Notes: generated by a model not told the origin, from the sequence alone. A stretch of 64,000 bases of DNA from Penicillium oxalicum (GCF_001723175.1 NC_064657.1:558001-622000); one strand, 5' to 3'. Numbered from the stretch's first letter, positions 12,394-24,792 are shown. Numbers and translations: made by a program.

Positions 12394-13400
12394 CTTGGAC
12401 CGAAATGGCGCAGAGCCGAGAAATGTTGGGAGAATTGAGATGGCGAAAAAGACGAATAGAAAGATATAAAACCAAGTAGATAATGACTGATGGGATCAGG
12501 CAATGTCGGTCGAATTTACAGCGCAGCACATGGACGGAGATTCTGCACGATGAGGTGTAGATGAAGAGACCGATGTGAGCGAGGCGAGGCAGACTCAGCA
12601 GGATCAACCTGCGAGAGGACGACGCTTCAAAGTAACGATTGCAGTGGTGACTGGAAGAGTTCTGGTAGATCTTTGCCGACGTGGTGGAATTCAATCGAGG
12701 AGCCGAAGCGAGTGACAGGGATGGGGGCTGCGGTCGGGCGTAAGGGAGCGAACGTGTGTATACAATGTTCAAGTCGAATGATTAGAAGGCAATGAATGCG
12801 TGAATTGTGACGCCGAACGAAGGGCAGAGACGGAGAGACGGAGTGTGCTGTGTGTCTACTCCGAACGATAAACCGAGCGAGTGTCGAGATCCTACCGAAA
12901 GGCAGGCTGGTGATTGTGGTTGATGTGCAAGGAGAGAAAGTCGTCGAAGAGAGAGTGTGGGAAAGAGAGGCCAGGGTGAGTGGAGGACAAATGGCAGATG
13001 GCGGAGGGGGGGTCAGGGTGCCCCTGAAGGCGGGCTGATTGGGTGCGACGCGTTTCAGCAGTTCGAGACGGGTCCAAAAAAGAAAACATACAGAGTCCCG
13101 ACAAAGTGGGCGCCACGACGAGCCACAGAGCGCAACGAAAGGGAATGGAGACTCGAAAATGGCTTGGAATGCCACCCCAAGCCAACGGGCCCACTTACCA
13201 CTACGGTCGTCCTACTCGAGCAGAGAATTCCCAAGTTTAGAATCGCGAATTCTTTTCTCCCCCTCTCTCGCTTTTTCTCGAGGAGTCCGTCGCCCGGACC
13301 CTGAGGATCATCCGGATTGCACGCTGTACTGACACTGACGCAGTGATGTCCTCTGATAGGGTGACGTACTAGTACCCAGCTGCTATATCTTGTGGTACGT
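12394..13400. other. Leader/promoter region of the Flc-type gene
   Basis: The minus strand is CT-rich here (long C/T tracts around 12900-13280), typical of a long fungal 5' leader. Open frames across it, up to 182 codons, have compositional bias and no domain. A GTAAGT on the minus strand near 13190-13199 could be the donor of a leader intron; this was not proved. Confidence 0.4.
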
Positions 13401-15512
13401 GTGGTGACTTTGATCTGGACTTATATACTTGGGGGGGGAGGAACGGTCAAGTACCACTCGGTCCGTAATTACACTGGACCGGCCATGTTTCGACCAGTTC
13501 CTCTGGAAGATGAGTCTGACGTAGATTTCCAACACTGAAGCAGCACAGAGAGTACAGAGGAAGGAATATGGATTATGAAAGGAAGACAACTGGAGTCCAT
13601 TCCGACCTATTCCCCTGGACACTCTTCCCCCTGGCCCAGTGGAGTCGATCCAAGCGGGCCGGTCTCGAGCTTCCACGGTTTCTCCCTTTCTGTGCCGTGT
13701 TGGTCCTCCCCAATTGGGGCCGCTAACCGAATCTGAGCCGATCCAACGAGACCCCCCAGGTACTGTACCGTACCCACGACAATCATCCGAAATCAAGGAC
13801 CCATCTTCCTACTCAGGTACACGCAGCGGTAGTATACTTACGTTGATTCAATGAGGAAGTACACATGTACCACACTACATCCATCCAAATGATGAAAGCA
13901 CAATACTCTTCTTGTTGGCCTCTGGACTTTCTTCTAGGATCAATCTGCGTGCGGGCGAGATCGCCCCAGTCTGCAAGGCACAGCTTATCAACGGTTCCTG
14001 CATGGTCATTCACGGGCCGCTCGTACAGTCGTACGGTAGTGTCTTTTGAGCTCCCCCGTCAGGTTCCGTCCACGGCTGACTAAAAAGTGTAAGTACCAAC
14101 CCTGTAAGTAGCACTTTATTCGGCAACAATGCACATGATAAGACTCCCAGTACGGATGTATGTAGTTCTTAGATACTCAGAAGAGGGATGTGTATCCGTA
14201 CGCGCCCTCATCCTTGGCCGACAAAAGCCTTCAAGAATTCTAGGCACTGGGCTCGACCCAGCCAAGACCCAGTCGGTCGCTGGGAGAAACAATCAGACTC
14301 GTGTCGATCGGGCGGTTCTAGACCCAACCACGTTGGCAGTACAGCACCTGGACACTGATCGCTAGTCTGCTGCTAACTTTAGTATGTGCAGGTCCGGGTT
14401 CTGGATGACCGTTTTCTATTTTTGCACCCTATGACGATGTCTTGGGGGTTGAGTAGAACAATATAGACCCAGACACTTCGGTGCAACCTCACATGCTGAT
14501 CGCTGAGTCGCTGCAAGCCCGTGAGATTGAGATGCCGTTGTAGACTGTACTAGACTAGTCAAGATAAAATGTCAAATGCCGAGGACACATCCATTGCAGG
14601 ACGACTTCCGACCATCCCACCTACTCTTCTCTTTCAATGTACCAAATACATCTGTTGATTCTCGGTTAAATAGATTATTCCCTCCTTTTCCTCCAACCCA
14701 TCGCCACACAAAGTCCCCCTCGACCTCGAAATTCCTCTCTAATCCCACAATTCACATCCTGTCCTATTGTCACTATCTATCTCAATATCGCTTTGACAAC
14801 ATATCTCCTACCATTACTGTATTTTGATGTTCCAGCATCGATGCGTCCGATTGCACCTGCCGGGCCAGAGCCACCTGGAAAAAAAATCTCGCTCCCTCCA
14901 CATCCTCCATCCTATTGGTCCAGAAGATCCTTCGGGCGCTATCAATCTGAGACACCACTGGCCACCAGTAATTTCCTCTCCGACGTGATTGAAGCCACGG
15001 CAAGTTGATGATGGCGAGACTGCAGTACCGCCAACCACAATCTCACATGGAAATTGTCCTGTCTTACCTCCTACGCACTCCCTCCCGTAATGAGAATGTG
15101 TGAGCGCGGAGAATGATATTTGTGGAAATATTATCATGGCCGTGTATGTCTGGATTACGGTATCAGTCCGTTGGCACCACAACTGTAAGATAGGTAGATG
15201 TTCTCTACGTACATACTTCAGGTCGTGCATCTGACCGTCTGAGCATGCTCTGGATGGTTGGCATTGACGAATCTCAGTCATGAGTTGCCAGACACACATT
15301 ACGTTGCGTGATGAGCTTGAAGATCTGAAGTGATTGGCTATTTGGTGCTTGAGATTTACAGGGAGTCCATGGCCTACTATGTAATGACTCCTCAGGAACG
15401 TGGACAAGCTCGAGTAGACTCCGGGTCGGACAGAATGCAAGATACTTGCTTGCTTGGGTCCAGTACGGCAGCGGAGACTGTACCATACTACCTGAGGATG
15501 AAAATTACAAAA
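13401..15512. other. Intergenic, no gene recognised
   Basis: Short chance ORFs on both strands. A pyrimidine-rich stretch lies at 14620-14800. No RNA gene, transposase or conserved motif was seen. Confidence 0.4.
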
Positions 15513-15568
15513 ACATACAACAGTCAGGATTTGCATGTGGTCACCCACCATATTACTCACTGACCAGC
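15513..15568 (-). pseudogene. Truncated 5S rRNA copy (3' half only)
   Basis: Minus-strand match to the 3' half of the 5S genes found at 23.6-46.3 kb: the terminal TTGTATGT block, the GGTGGGTGACCACATGC block and the GTCAG/CTGAC helix pair. Similarity ends abruptly after about 56 nt. The internal promoter half (GGACGGGAAGCCC block) is missing, so it should not be transcribed. Confidence 0.85.
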
Positions 15569-15669
15569 CTAAAATAAAGAAAGCAAGGGAGATTCACAAG
15601 ACACAAGAGGAACCAAACGGGAAGTAAAAGCCAGACAAGAAAATTAAAATCAAGGAAAAGGACAACAAC

Positions 15670-16110
15670 TCAAAGCCCTTGAGAATCCCATATATCACCC
15701 GCAATCTCCTCCAGGCACGAAGTCGGAATCATCGCATCTGCCTCAGGTGGGTTTGGTGGACGGCACATTACCTCCTCGAACTCGATTACAAAAAGACGAT
15801 AGGCTCGGCACCGTAGTGAGAGGTTTACCGGGTTAGCCAGACGACTTTGATCGACTGACGCCTGTGAGGCCGGTATTGTCGTCGACTCGGTGGCTGCTCA
15901 AGTACCACGGATTCAAACACCATCTCAGCCAGATTACGATTGATCGAGATGAGGGTTACTACATTGACTTTCCCCTTAGACTTAGCTAGCCACCAGGCAG
16001 TATCCGCGCGGAATTTTCTTCAAGGGCAACCGATGACCAAGTCGGACTTCGACCGGAAGGAAGGACATTTGGGAAAGATGACCAGTCTGGCTCTTCAGAG
16101 TATTGCGCGC
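15670..16110 (-). pseudogene. Decayed fungal hypothetical-protein relic
   Basis: Minus-strand reading gives EEPDWSSFPNVLPSG, then (after a frame change near 16030) RADTAWWLAKSKGKVNVV with TLISINRNLAEMVFE, then after a possible GTAAAC...GAGG break EADAMIPTSCLEEIAGDIW and a TGA at 15672. This order recalls a common family of uncharacterised fungal accessory proteins with the pattern EPD..F.PN.LP / VVVEVG.SES...LR.DA.WWL..S.G.V.IV..ISI / IEKWE, whose core resembles a restriction-endonuclease-like fold. That comparison is from memory. At least one frameshift and an internal stop mark it as a pseudogene. The N-terminal part of the family is not recognisable upstream. Confidence 0.5.
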
Positions 16111-18899
16111 CTTCTATCCTCGGTGCTGGTTGCGAGACGAAAGAAAGCGCTATCTCAGCCGCACAAAGAGATCAGCTAGTAAAAAAAAATTGAAATGTCC
16201 GACAGCAATTTTGTGATGCCGCTCCGGTACTGTAACAAGCAAGCGCCGCTTTGCTGCGTCATAGAAAATAGAAATAGGCAACCTGGTAAATCAGACAAGC
16301 AACAGAGAGAAGTCACAGCCTTCCTAGATCATCTCCTTCCACGCCGATGAGAGGAGTGTAGTCCAAGATTTATTCACTATCAGCATGTGCTGGACCGCAT
16401 TATTCCAGGTTTTGCCTGCGAGCACGTCAGCTCCAGAAACTCTTGCAGGAGAGATCCCAGAATACTGCAAGACCCCACAGCTCCTCGATGGTGGTAATGG
16501 GTTCTTCCTCAAAAAAACGTCTTCCACCAAAAGCCAAGGCAGGAATAGCTTGACAAAGAGAAGATATCAGCGAGGAGCTTGTAAAAAGCAAAGATTTGAT
16601 GGCGAAATATAGTAATAATAGCCAGAGAGGCATATAAGCCACTTTCTCTCTCTTTCAATACCGACAGACAATTATTTTAGCCCGAGCTGCTACATCACAA
16701 GTCTCGCCGTATAAAATATAAAAAGGTCTATCCTCGTGCTTCTCGAAGATTTGCATTGCCCGTCATCTCGAAGAAGTAGGGCGCTTGAACACCTTTCTGG
16801 AGCAACTCACCAAGCAAAATCGACCTAACGGCACAACGTGTCGCATTTTGCACAGAAGCACCAAGCTCTACATGCGGTTCCGCTCGCATGCGATTGATCT
16901 ACGAGACCCTGCAGATCAGAATCCTCGTATCTCCCCTGCTGCGATTTCATGCTGATGCTGGAGGTCAACATGGACCTAGAGTCTCGGAGCGCGCGAAATT
17001 CATCGCAGAGGTGTTATTTCCACACTACATTCCTTGCAAATGCTTCTCTAGGGCAGAGTCTTCGCAATTTCCACGATAAGTAATGGTATCTCGGTGATAT
17101 AATCAACTGTTTCATCACACAACCAAGAGACTAACATGGAGTGAGGAAGGGCCAAGTGCTGTTCTTTGATCACCTGCCGGGCATGCCGAGTATTTCAAGT
17201 ACTTGTAATGCCGCAACATGCAGTCATAACAAGCGAGCTAGTCTATGCTGAAGTCCAATGAGAATAATAGATTTTGAATATCAAAGAGACTACAGTCCCG
17301 GATTTATTTGACCCATACCGAGATATTCACCAATAGTGCCCTATAGTCCATCGCGGACACCTCCAAAGTGACAGCGGAGTAACCCGTCTCCAAGCTGGGC
17401 TCAAGCAAGAAATTTCGTATCGCAAAGAATTTCGGCTTGTATGCCAGCAATCAACTACAATACGGTAGTATTCTATTTGTACACATGTACGACCGCACTC
17501 CGTTTCTGACACTGATAATGAACTAATGCACCCTCCGAATGAATATGCAGAAGCTTGAGAGGATCAATCAAGGCTTGGCTACTCATCGCCTAGAGCAAAG
17601 GGTCGATAGTCAGGACAAGAAGAACGAGTCATTGCAACCTGGTCCCCAGCAGCTCATCGGTCTCACATTTCGGGAGTGTATGCGGCTGCAGAGCTTTGTA
17701 GAGGTGAATTCAATCTACCAGAAGAAAGATTGGGGATGAGGAAGGTAAAGCTTCTACGATCACTCTTCAAGAACAACCCCCCTGGTGTCGGATCGTGGTC
17801 AGCCTGATCGTGCAAATGATGACTCGAATGAACCCCCTCCCGCTGTCCAGATAAGTTTGCCTAAGAGTCAGAGCAGTTTCAGAGGTGTGACGGAACAACA
17901 ACATGAGCAAATTAGTCTTAAGGTCCTCTTGACGAGAGACTAGCAAAGACAAAAGACAACCGAGTACGAGAATTCCGCGGCTCATTCGTCACGAGTCAAC
18001 GCAGAAATTATTTCGAAAAGCCGGTCAAACAGTAGATACCACATTTTATCTCTTTCCTAAATATGGAGTATCGTGTGTAGATACACGAGTCACGGGTCAT
18101 CGGAGAAATGGGCAAGGGATCTAGTAGCCACACTCCTGAGGTTTGGATCCATCAAAAACGCCCCCGGTTGGATGGGCCACGATCAGCCATCCAGACACAT
18201 TCCAATGTCGTCGTCTTGTCATGTGTGCAATAATCTTATGCGTCATGTCATTTTACCGGATATGAACATTGTGTTTGTTCAGGAAATTAAAGCAGGATCT
18301 CCTTTTTTTTTCTGAATCAATGTGACTAGATCTGATTGAGCTCACAGCTTCTCCAACATGTTCAAGATCCCGGCACGATCTCAATGGAAGGTACATTTCC
18401 TACTACCTAGTGCCTACGTAGTACCTACGGGAATTTGATCACATTGGGCGCTTTATCAGGACGAGGCCACGGAAATACCAGAACGCAACTCCAATTTTAT
18501 TTTGATTATGAGGGAGATCTCGACTTTAAGCTGAAATTGATTAGGAGAAAGGTAAAAGGAGAGCCCCTTGAGCTACTCAAAATGACGCCCTTTAGCTTCC
18601 CTGTACATGTACATATTGTCGGTGGGGTTTCAGAAGTAACTAACACGAAGGATCTGGTGGATGTGAACTTACCCACGGTTGATCCACTGCATTCGGGACA
18701 ATTCGCTCCCCGGCAAAAGGAACCTGAGCGTTCCGAGTACGTTAGCCCGCAGCTGAGACGATACTCGGCGGCCCTTTGGACACAAGTCTAGTCGAACGTG
18801 GTAGAAATCGGCACCTTGTTCTGTATGGCATTTCAAACTCAGTCCAAAGAATATCTCTAAATTGATATATGCTCAAAAAACCTTGCCATACATCAACCA
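16111..18899. other. Intergenic, no gene recognised
   Basis: Several ORFs of 60-118 codons on both strands (for example 18435-18791 plus) lack start context or recognisable domains. The stretch may hold further eroded relics like the one just upstream. Repeated GTACTTG/AAGTAC words occur near 17190-17220 and 18400-18430. Confidence 0.35.
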
Positions 18900-18972
18900 G
18901 CTCGCTTAGCTCAGTTGGTAGAGCGCGTGACTAGTAATCACGAGGTCGCTAGTTCAAATCTGGCAGTGAGCA
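18900..18972 (+). tRNA. tRNA-Thr (anticodon AGU)
   Basis: Seventy-three nucleotides fold as a cloverleaf. The acceptor stem GCTCGCT/AGTGAGC has one G-U pair. The D arm is TAGCTCAGTTGGTAGAGC. The anticodon stem GTGA/TCAC carries loop CTAGTAA (AGT). The T arm is GCTAG TTCAAAT CTGGC, and the discriminator base is A. There is no intron. A run of eight T about 20 nt downstream is a Pol III terminator. Confidence 0.97.
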
Positions 18973-19271
18973 GAGCTGTATCTTTTTGTCCGACAGTTTT
19001 TTTTGGCCTGGTCAGTTTGGTAAATCCTCTCTAATTAATTAGGGTCGGCATAATCCCTGCAAGATACAACTTGCTTGGCTTTCTTTTTTTCAAACGGAAG
19101 TTGGACCTGGAAAAACCTTAAGCGGTGATAACTCGAGCCATGTCGCCTGATCATCAATACTTCGAAAATTCGGGAGTCTTCGTGTAGAAAAGCGAGATGA
19201 CGCGCAAATGAAATTCCACGTTATTCTAAGTCCCTATATGTAGACACTCTCATGTGATCTTCTCCCCTCAA
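18973..19271. other. Short spacer after tRNA-Thr
   Basis: Contains the T-run terminator (about 18993-19003) and the probable 3' UTR of the minus-strand gene that follows. No gene. Confidence 0.5.
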
Positions 19272-20437
19272 TTACTTGCGCGCAGCTTTAGCCTGAGATT
19301 CACGCATGGCCGCTCGCGCGCTGCGACTTCCTCCCAGTTTCGGACCTCTCGGTACATCGGTCTGCTTGGCCGTCTTCGCAGGCCGATTCCTGCGTCGACT
19401 TTGAATCGCATCATAGAAGTCTCGTCGGAACTGCTCGGCGATGCGATCATCGGCCGCCTGGTCATCACCCTGTGGCTCCTCCAACGGCTCATCGTAGACG
19501 TCCACTGAAAAATCACGAGAATTAGCGACAATCCCCAAGCCGAGCCGAGGTACTTCGAGGACGGGGGCGCGCAATAGCAACTTACATTTACTCTCACGTA
19601 AAATCTCTTCGACTAGCCGGTCCCGCTCAATATCTGCACTGGTGCGTCGCTTGCGATTGCGCCATTGCTTTCCGGATGATCCTGCGCGATCTGCCGACTG
19701 TTTCGACTCATCTGTCTGCTGCGAGTCTTCTTGGCCTGCAAGCCGGCGCGCTGCAGCCTGTGTTCGCGCAATATTTTGCAACTTGGTCTCCTGTCCCAGG
19801 TCGATTTCGTGGAGCTTGCCTAGTGATGCTGGCAGTCGCCCAAGTGGCTGTCCCGTTGAAGCTGTCATCCCAGACGCCGGTCGTGGGTCTGGCTGTTCTG
19901 TTGATACGTCCTCTGATACCGGGCCACGGCGGAAGCGCTTAGCCATCTCGGCGTCTATGTATGCCATCCTTATCACGTTAGTCGGGTTTACTCCGTGGAT
20001 GATATCGTAAGATTCCAAGGGGAAAAGGGTTCGTACATGTGTTTGTCAACATCTTCTCCCTGCCCCGTGTATGTCTGGAAACGATCTGCCATCGCCTGGA
20101 TCGTCTCCTTCTCTTGGTCTTCAGACGACACGAGCGCGGTCTGAGCATTTTCGGCCTTGCTTGATGGCCGTGCTGTGGCGGAGAAGCCAATTCCTCCTTT
20201 GTGTAGAGCCTTTGGTCTTCGCAGACGAACTACACCAGTCGCATGTTCCGATTCATCCGATTCATCTCGTACAATAGGCTCGGGTGTTCGAGAAGCTTTT
20301 GCAGGGTTCTCAGAGGCCGATTCAGTCGCGGTAGCAGTCGGCGTTTCGCCATCGGAATCTTGGCGACGACGAGCAAACTTGCGCCGCTTTGCCGAGCGGA
20401 AAAGGTTCTGAGGAGTAACCTCAACTTCTGTATCCAT
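19272..20437 (-). CDS. Tls1/C9orf78 (Hep59) family splicing-factor protein
   Basis: Three exons, 20437-20037, 19968-19586 and 19504-19272, encode 338 residues. The N-terminus FRSAKRRKFARRR is basic. The middle holds GVVRLRRPKALHKGGIGFSA and, across the first junction, MADRFQTYTGQGEDVDKHMMAYIDAEMAKRFRR, the signature of the Hep59/C9orf78 family. An acidic/Gln region follows, and the C-terminus is KLGGSRSARAAMRESQAKAARK. In fission yeast Tls1 interacts with spliceosomal proteins including Brr2 and affects splicing of shelterin and heterochromatin genes; the human homologue is a late-spliceosome component. A nuclear role is therefore likely. It is transcribed divergently from ARP4 with 340 bp between start codons. 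Confidence 0.85.
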
Positions 20438-20777
20438 TTTTGAGGTAAAGTCGATGTGTGACTGCGAATCCGTGCTCAGCAGCGCAAATGAAAATGCAAA
20501 TGGTTGCTCAGAGGAAAGATCAAAGGCGGGCGCAACGTGAGGTCATCTGCCCGGCACGGGAGAGAGCAGCGGGTGTCTCTCCGCCCGCAACCAAAAGGCC
20601 TCTTGACTCTGCCGCACCAAAAAGAAAACCTCCGCCCTTTATTCCTCCTTTGCCATTCCCATGCCTTGAGCCCCGCTCGCTCGACTTTCCATTCGAATCG
20701 AAGAATCTGGGAGACTGACGGTCCCATTTGAAACTTGCTCACCAAGTCACCCCGTAACCTCAATTGCCCCTCCCACG
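20438..20777. promoter_or_regulatory. Divergent promoter between the Tls1-like gene and ARP4
   Basis: The 340-bp gap separates two head-to-head start codons, one splicing-factor-like and one chromatin-related. It is rich in CCGCCC/CCTTT tracts with no clear TATA box, typical of housekeeping promoters. No specific operator could be assigned. Confidence 0.5.
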
Positions 20778-22411
20778 ATGAACCCTTCCAATCCGCCTCA
20801 AGCGGCTGAGTACGGTGGAGGTACGTACCTTTTGCGCGACGCGACAGAACTCCCCCCCCCCCTCTCGGCGAAATCGCGCTACCTCAACATGGTGTTCAGT
20901 CCATGAACCTGCAGTATGCTCTCATTGTGATTCAGTACTGATATGATTGTTGTGCGCATTCAGATGAGGTCTCCGCCATTGTCCTCGACCCCGGCTACTC
21001 AACCACGCGCGCTGGTTTCGCCGGTGAAGACGCCCCTAAGTCGTTGATTCCAACCTACTACGGCAAATACAACGTCGATGGGCAAGAAAAGCTCGTTTAC
21101 GGAGATGAGATTTACGTCAACCCTCGCCCTGCGCTCTCGATCCACAACCCGATGGGCAAGGATGGGATTGTCGAAGATTGGGATATGGCCGAGAAGGTCT
21201 GGGAATACTCCTTCACCTCACGACTGCTCGGGACGAAGCCCGGCAATCCGTTCCAGAATGGTCTCAATGATATCCCCGCCGAGGAGCTTCCCACAGAGAT
21301 GGAAGTGGAAACGGAAGAGAAGCCTCTCGCCGACAGCCCGCTCCTCATGACCGAGCCTGCCTGGAACCCAGCCAAGGCGCGTGAGAAGACGATTGAAATT
21401 GCGATGGAAAAATGGGGGACACCTGCTTTCTACTTGGCGCGAAACGGTGTGCTCGCTGCGTATGTTTTGAAGCCACCGAGAGCAAGAGAAAACGTCCAGG
21501 AGCTGGGATTGGGATGTGACTGACAGTGCACTAGATTCGCATCGGGAAAAGCCTCCGGTCTTGTTGTCGACATTGGCGCCTCCAACATCTCCATTACTCC
21601 CGTACACGATGGCATGATTCTCAAGCGTGGTGTGCAGCACTCACCACTCGGTGGCGACTATGTCTCATCTCAAATCCGGGCGTTGTTCAAGAAGAACTCC
21701 CCGCAACCCATCACCGTCACCCCTCACTACCTCGTCAGCTCAAAATCCCCCGTTGAAGCTGGCCAACCACCCCAAGCCAAGTACAGAACATTCCCTGCAG
21801 ACAAGGCACCCGACGCATCTTATCGGGCGCTCGTGGAGGAGCGTACCTTGTCCGAATTCAAGGAGTGCGTAGTCCAGGTCTGGCCTGGTCCCAACAAGCT
21901 TTCCGCGACGGGCCCCACGGGCGCCTCCAACGAAGACATGGCCCGTTCCTCGCCTGGCCGACCTTTCGAATTCCCCGACGGATACAACCAAGTCTTTGGC
22001 GTGGATCGCTTCCGCGTCGTCGAGTCTCTCTTTGACGCGAAGGCTGCGATTCCAGACCCAGACTCATCGGTTCCCGCTCCCACACAAGCGCAGACCATCC
22101 CCGAGTTGATCAAGGCTTCTCTGGGCGGCGTGGATGTTGACATTCGCCCTCATTTGCTGTCAAATGTGGTGGTGACTGGTGGCTCAAGTCTTTTGTATGG
22201 ATTCACTGATCGTCTGAACCACGAGCTGCAGCAGCTTTACCCTGGCCCCCGTGTGCGTATTTCTGCTCCTGGAAACACCGCCGAACGTCGGTTCGGCTCA
22301 TGGATCGGCGGCAGTATCCTGGCCAGTCTGGGTACGTTCCACCAGATGTGGATTTCCAAGAAGGAATATGAGGAGCACGGTGCGAACATTGTTGAAAAGC
22401 GCTGTAAATAA
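20778..22411 (+). CDS. arp4: Actin-related protein 4
   Basis: Exons 20778-20820, 20964-21459 and 21535-22411 encode 471 residues. Actin-fold signatures include [21 protein letters not shown] (phosphate 1 loop, altered as in nuclear Arps), [16 protein letters not shown] (phosphate 2), and [16 protein letters not shown] with [20 protein letters not shown] (adenosine loop). The C-terminus [17 protein letters not shown] with ERCK-like end is the Arp4/BAF53 form. Arp4 is a shared nuclear subunit of the NuA4 acetyltransferase and the SWR1 and INO80 remodellers, where it pairs with actin. An acidic insert ([16 protein letters not shown]) lies in the first half. All junctions are GT-AG and keep frame. 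Confidence 0.93.
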
Positions 22412-23589
22412 GTTGATTGATGATGGTCGAACCTCAACAAGAAGAGTCTTTGGTCGTTGTTTACTATGTCTACGACGTGAGTCTTCCTCGGACTTGGCGA
22501 AATCGCAAGATTCTCCGTGCAACATTTTTAGTCAGTGTGATACGAACCGGTCGACTTCATTTCTATTTTTCTGTTTTTCTTGGATCTTGCTTGGGTTGGG
22601 CGTTTCAATTGTGTGACGAATAATTATTGCGGACTTAGGTCTACTTTCCTGCCCTTTTTGCCTCCCCTTCCATCTCGCTTGAATGAAATGCAATCTGGAT
22701 TGACTTTTACTCTCGCGTGCTTTCCATCGGTTCGCTCCCGTTTGACATAAGGCCGCTGGTCTGGACTTGATTGAAACCATTTTGACGAATGACTCGTACC
22801 AGGGAGCCGGGGGAAGAGGAAGAAGTCAATGCAAATGCAGTTCTCCTCCACATTCCCTCTCAACCCTTCCATCTCTTTAAATCCCTTGCGGGAGCCGCGA
22901 TTGGGGCCGGTCATCCACAGCTCTGGCACAGTGAGTTGTGAAAGCCTGCGCATTATTTTTTTGGGTCGTAAAGGATCAATTCTCAATGAAAATATGGCCG
23001 CTCATGGAACGAGTCGAATGTAGGTGCCAAGGATTGCAACAAGGCCTATTGGCCTCTCAAACTGCGTCGAAATGAGCACCAGGGGAGTTTCGCAGCGGGG
23101 AATGATGTCTATCATATACATAGGTGGCATTTCTTTCAATGCCGGGTGACACGTAAAGCACCAGAATGTCTGTTTGTGCCCCTCGGCCCCTTTTCCCCAT
23201 AAATGGTCATGCGCATGTTGAATGTATGAAGCTTGGAGGCATGCTAGGAAAACAAATCCCGTCCCAAATTGTCTCGTCCCTCGCCGGAGCAATCCTTACG
23301 ACAAACACACCCCTTGACCGAATCTGGTAGGCTTTACGGTTAAATTTTTCGATGAACGTCCCCTGTACCTAAATGGTTTTTGCTGGCTATAGATGAAAGT
23401 CGAGACCACATGATATGTATATGCAGTCGCATGACATGCCCCTACACCAAGTATGCTTAAACAGGATGGAACGTCAGCCGTGCCTCTCTGTAGAGTACTA
23501 GAATGAACCTACGTAATCGGCGGAGGCATATATGATCTGTGAGTCCAGATGCTGCAATTGGCTTAAAGGGCATCAAAACAAAAACAAAA
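22412..23589. other. Intergenic after ARP4
   Basis: The first 200 bases are probable 3' UTR. Minus-strand ORFs at 22624-22986 and 23002-23292 have no recognisable motif. The sequence becomes AT-rich towards the 5S genes. Confidence 0.45.
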
Positions 23590-23708
23590 ACATACAACAG
23601 CCAGGATTCGCATGTGGTCACCCACCATACTACTAACTGGCCGGCGTGTGGCTTGAGTACGGCTGAGCGGACGGGAAGCCCTATTTTCCACACCCTATGG
23701 TCGTATGT
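23590..23708 (-). rRNA. 5S rRNA (copy 1, C/G helix variant)
   Basis: 119-nt minus-strand gene. It opens ACATACGACC and contains GGGTGTGG, the internal control block GGGCTTCCCGTCCGCTCAG, AAGCCACACGCCGG, GGTGGGTGACCACATGCG and terminal GTTGTATGT pairing with the 5' end. A T-rich terminator follows. A TATATAG element lies about 28 nt upstream of the RNA start. The arm pair reads GCCAG/CTGGC. It carries a C in place of T at one 5' site (CTCAAG), a likely neutral variant. Confidence 0.93.
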
Positions 23709-23886
23709 GCGTGGTTGAAGCCTTCTAGACTCTATATACCTTTCAAGGTATCGGACTAGGTAAGTTAGAACAGCGACTAGAAATACCTGTGGTTAGGTTT
23801 AATTCTATATAAGTTCCCTCTTATGACCCTGTTTTGGACTTTAGTCTTCAAAATTATGCTAAGACTTAATAAAAGTAAAAATAAAA

Positions 23887-24005
23887 ACATACAACAGTCA
23901 GGATTCGCATGTGGTCACCCACCATACTACTAACTGACCGGCGTGTGGCTTAAGTACGGCTGAGCGGACGGGAAGCCCTGTTTTCCACACCCTATGGTCG
24001 TATGT
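23887..24005 (-). rRNA. 5S rRNA (copy 2, U/A helix variant)
   Basis: 119 nt, 297 nt from copy 1 start to start and in the same orientation. All 5S blocks are intact. The arm pair reads GTCAG/CTGAC, a compensatory change relative to copy 1. A CATATAG element stands about 30 nt upstream of the RNA start and a T-rich terminator follows. Confidence 0.93.
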
Positions 24006-24546
24006 GCCTGTTCTAGTTGAATAGCATACTATATGCTCTATTGCACACCTTATCGCGTAGCTCTCTCTACTTCGATCGCCATAGAAGTACCTGTTAACAG
24101 CTGACAAACTTATCAACTTATTATTGTTCTTTCTACCCTAATTTCGCAAGAAACTCGTTTGAGAATTCAGAAAAGTTTTAATAAGCCCTCAAATTCCCCT
24201 TGGGGTCTACTTTCTGGTAGGTTGATACTTATGTAAAGTGTATTCCTCAAAAGGGTCTCGGAGATATATATTCCATGCGGTGGCCTTTAATTGACAGAGT
24301 CACCATGTAATATGCCCCGGTTCCCTGTGCGCGTTTCACCTGTCTTCTTACACAAGGCTACCTGGACAACTCCATTCAATCATCATTAGCCTTCATAGGG
24401 GAAAAGATTTGGCTGCCTTCGGAAATCACTATGAAGTGAAGCGACCGACATAGAAACGGTGACAGGAATCCTCACTTCTGGTAGGATCCCCAGGGCTGCG
24501 CAGTGACTCGTGAAAAGCGGTGTCCATGAGGGCATCAGGTGATTTT
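24006..24546. other. AT-rich spacer
   Basis: No gene recognised between the 5S pair and the 12-bp minisatellite. Confidence 0.5.
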
Positions 24547-24792
24547 TGGATGATGGATTGGATGATGGATTGGATGATGGATTGGATGATGGATTGGATG
24601 ATGGATTGGATGATGGATTGGATGATGGATTGGATGATGGATTGGATGATGGATTGGATGATGGATTGGATGATGGATTGGATGATGGATTGGATGATGG
24701 ATTGGATGATGGATTGGATGATGGATTGGATGATGGATTGGATGATGGATTGGATGATGGATTGGATGATGGATTGGATGATGGATTGGATG
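24547..24792. repeat. Perfect 12-bp minisatellite (about 20.5 copies)
   Basis: The unit GGATGATGGATT repeats without a single substitution for about 246 bp. Because the unit is a multiple of three, frames stay open: the plus strand reads (DWMM)n in one frame and (DDGL)n in another, and the minus strand reads (SIIQ)n. No flanking coding signature was found, so these readings are most likely by-products of the repeat. Confidence 0.97.

Noticed and set aside
12627..13175. 182-codon minus-strand ORF upstream of the Flc-type gene
   Set aside because: Falls in a C/T-rich leader, biased composition, no homology recognised.
18435..18791. 118-codon plus-strand open frame
   Set aside because: No ATG in good context, no domain; a possible upstream exon changes the frame and stops quickly.
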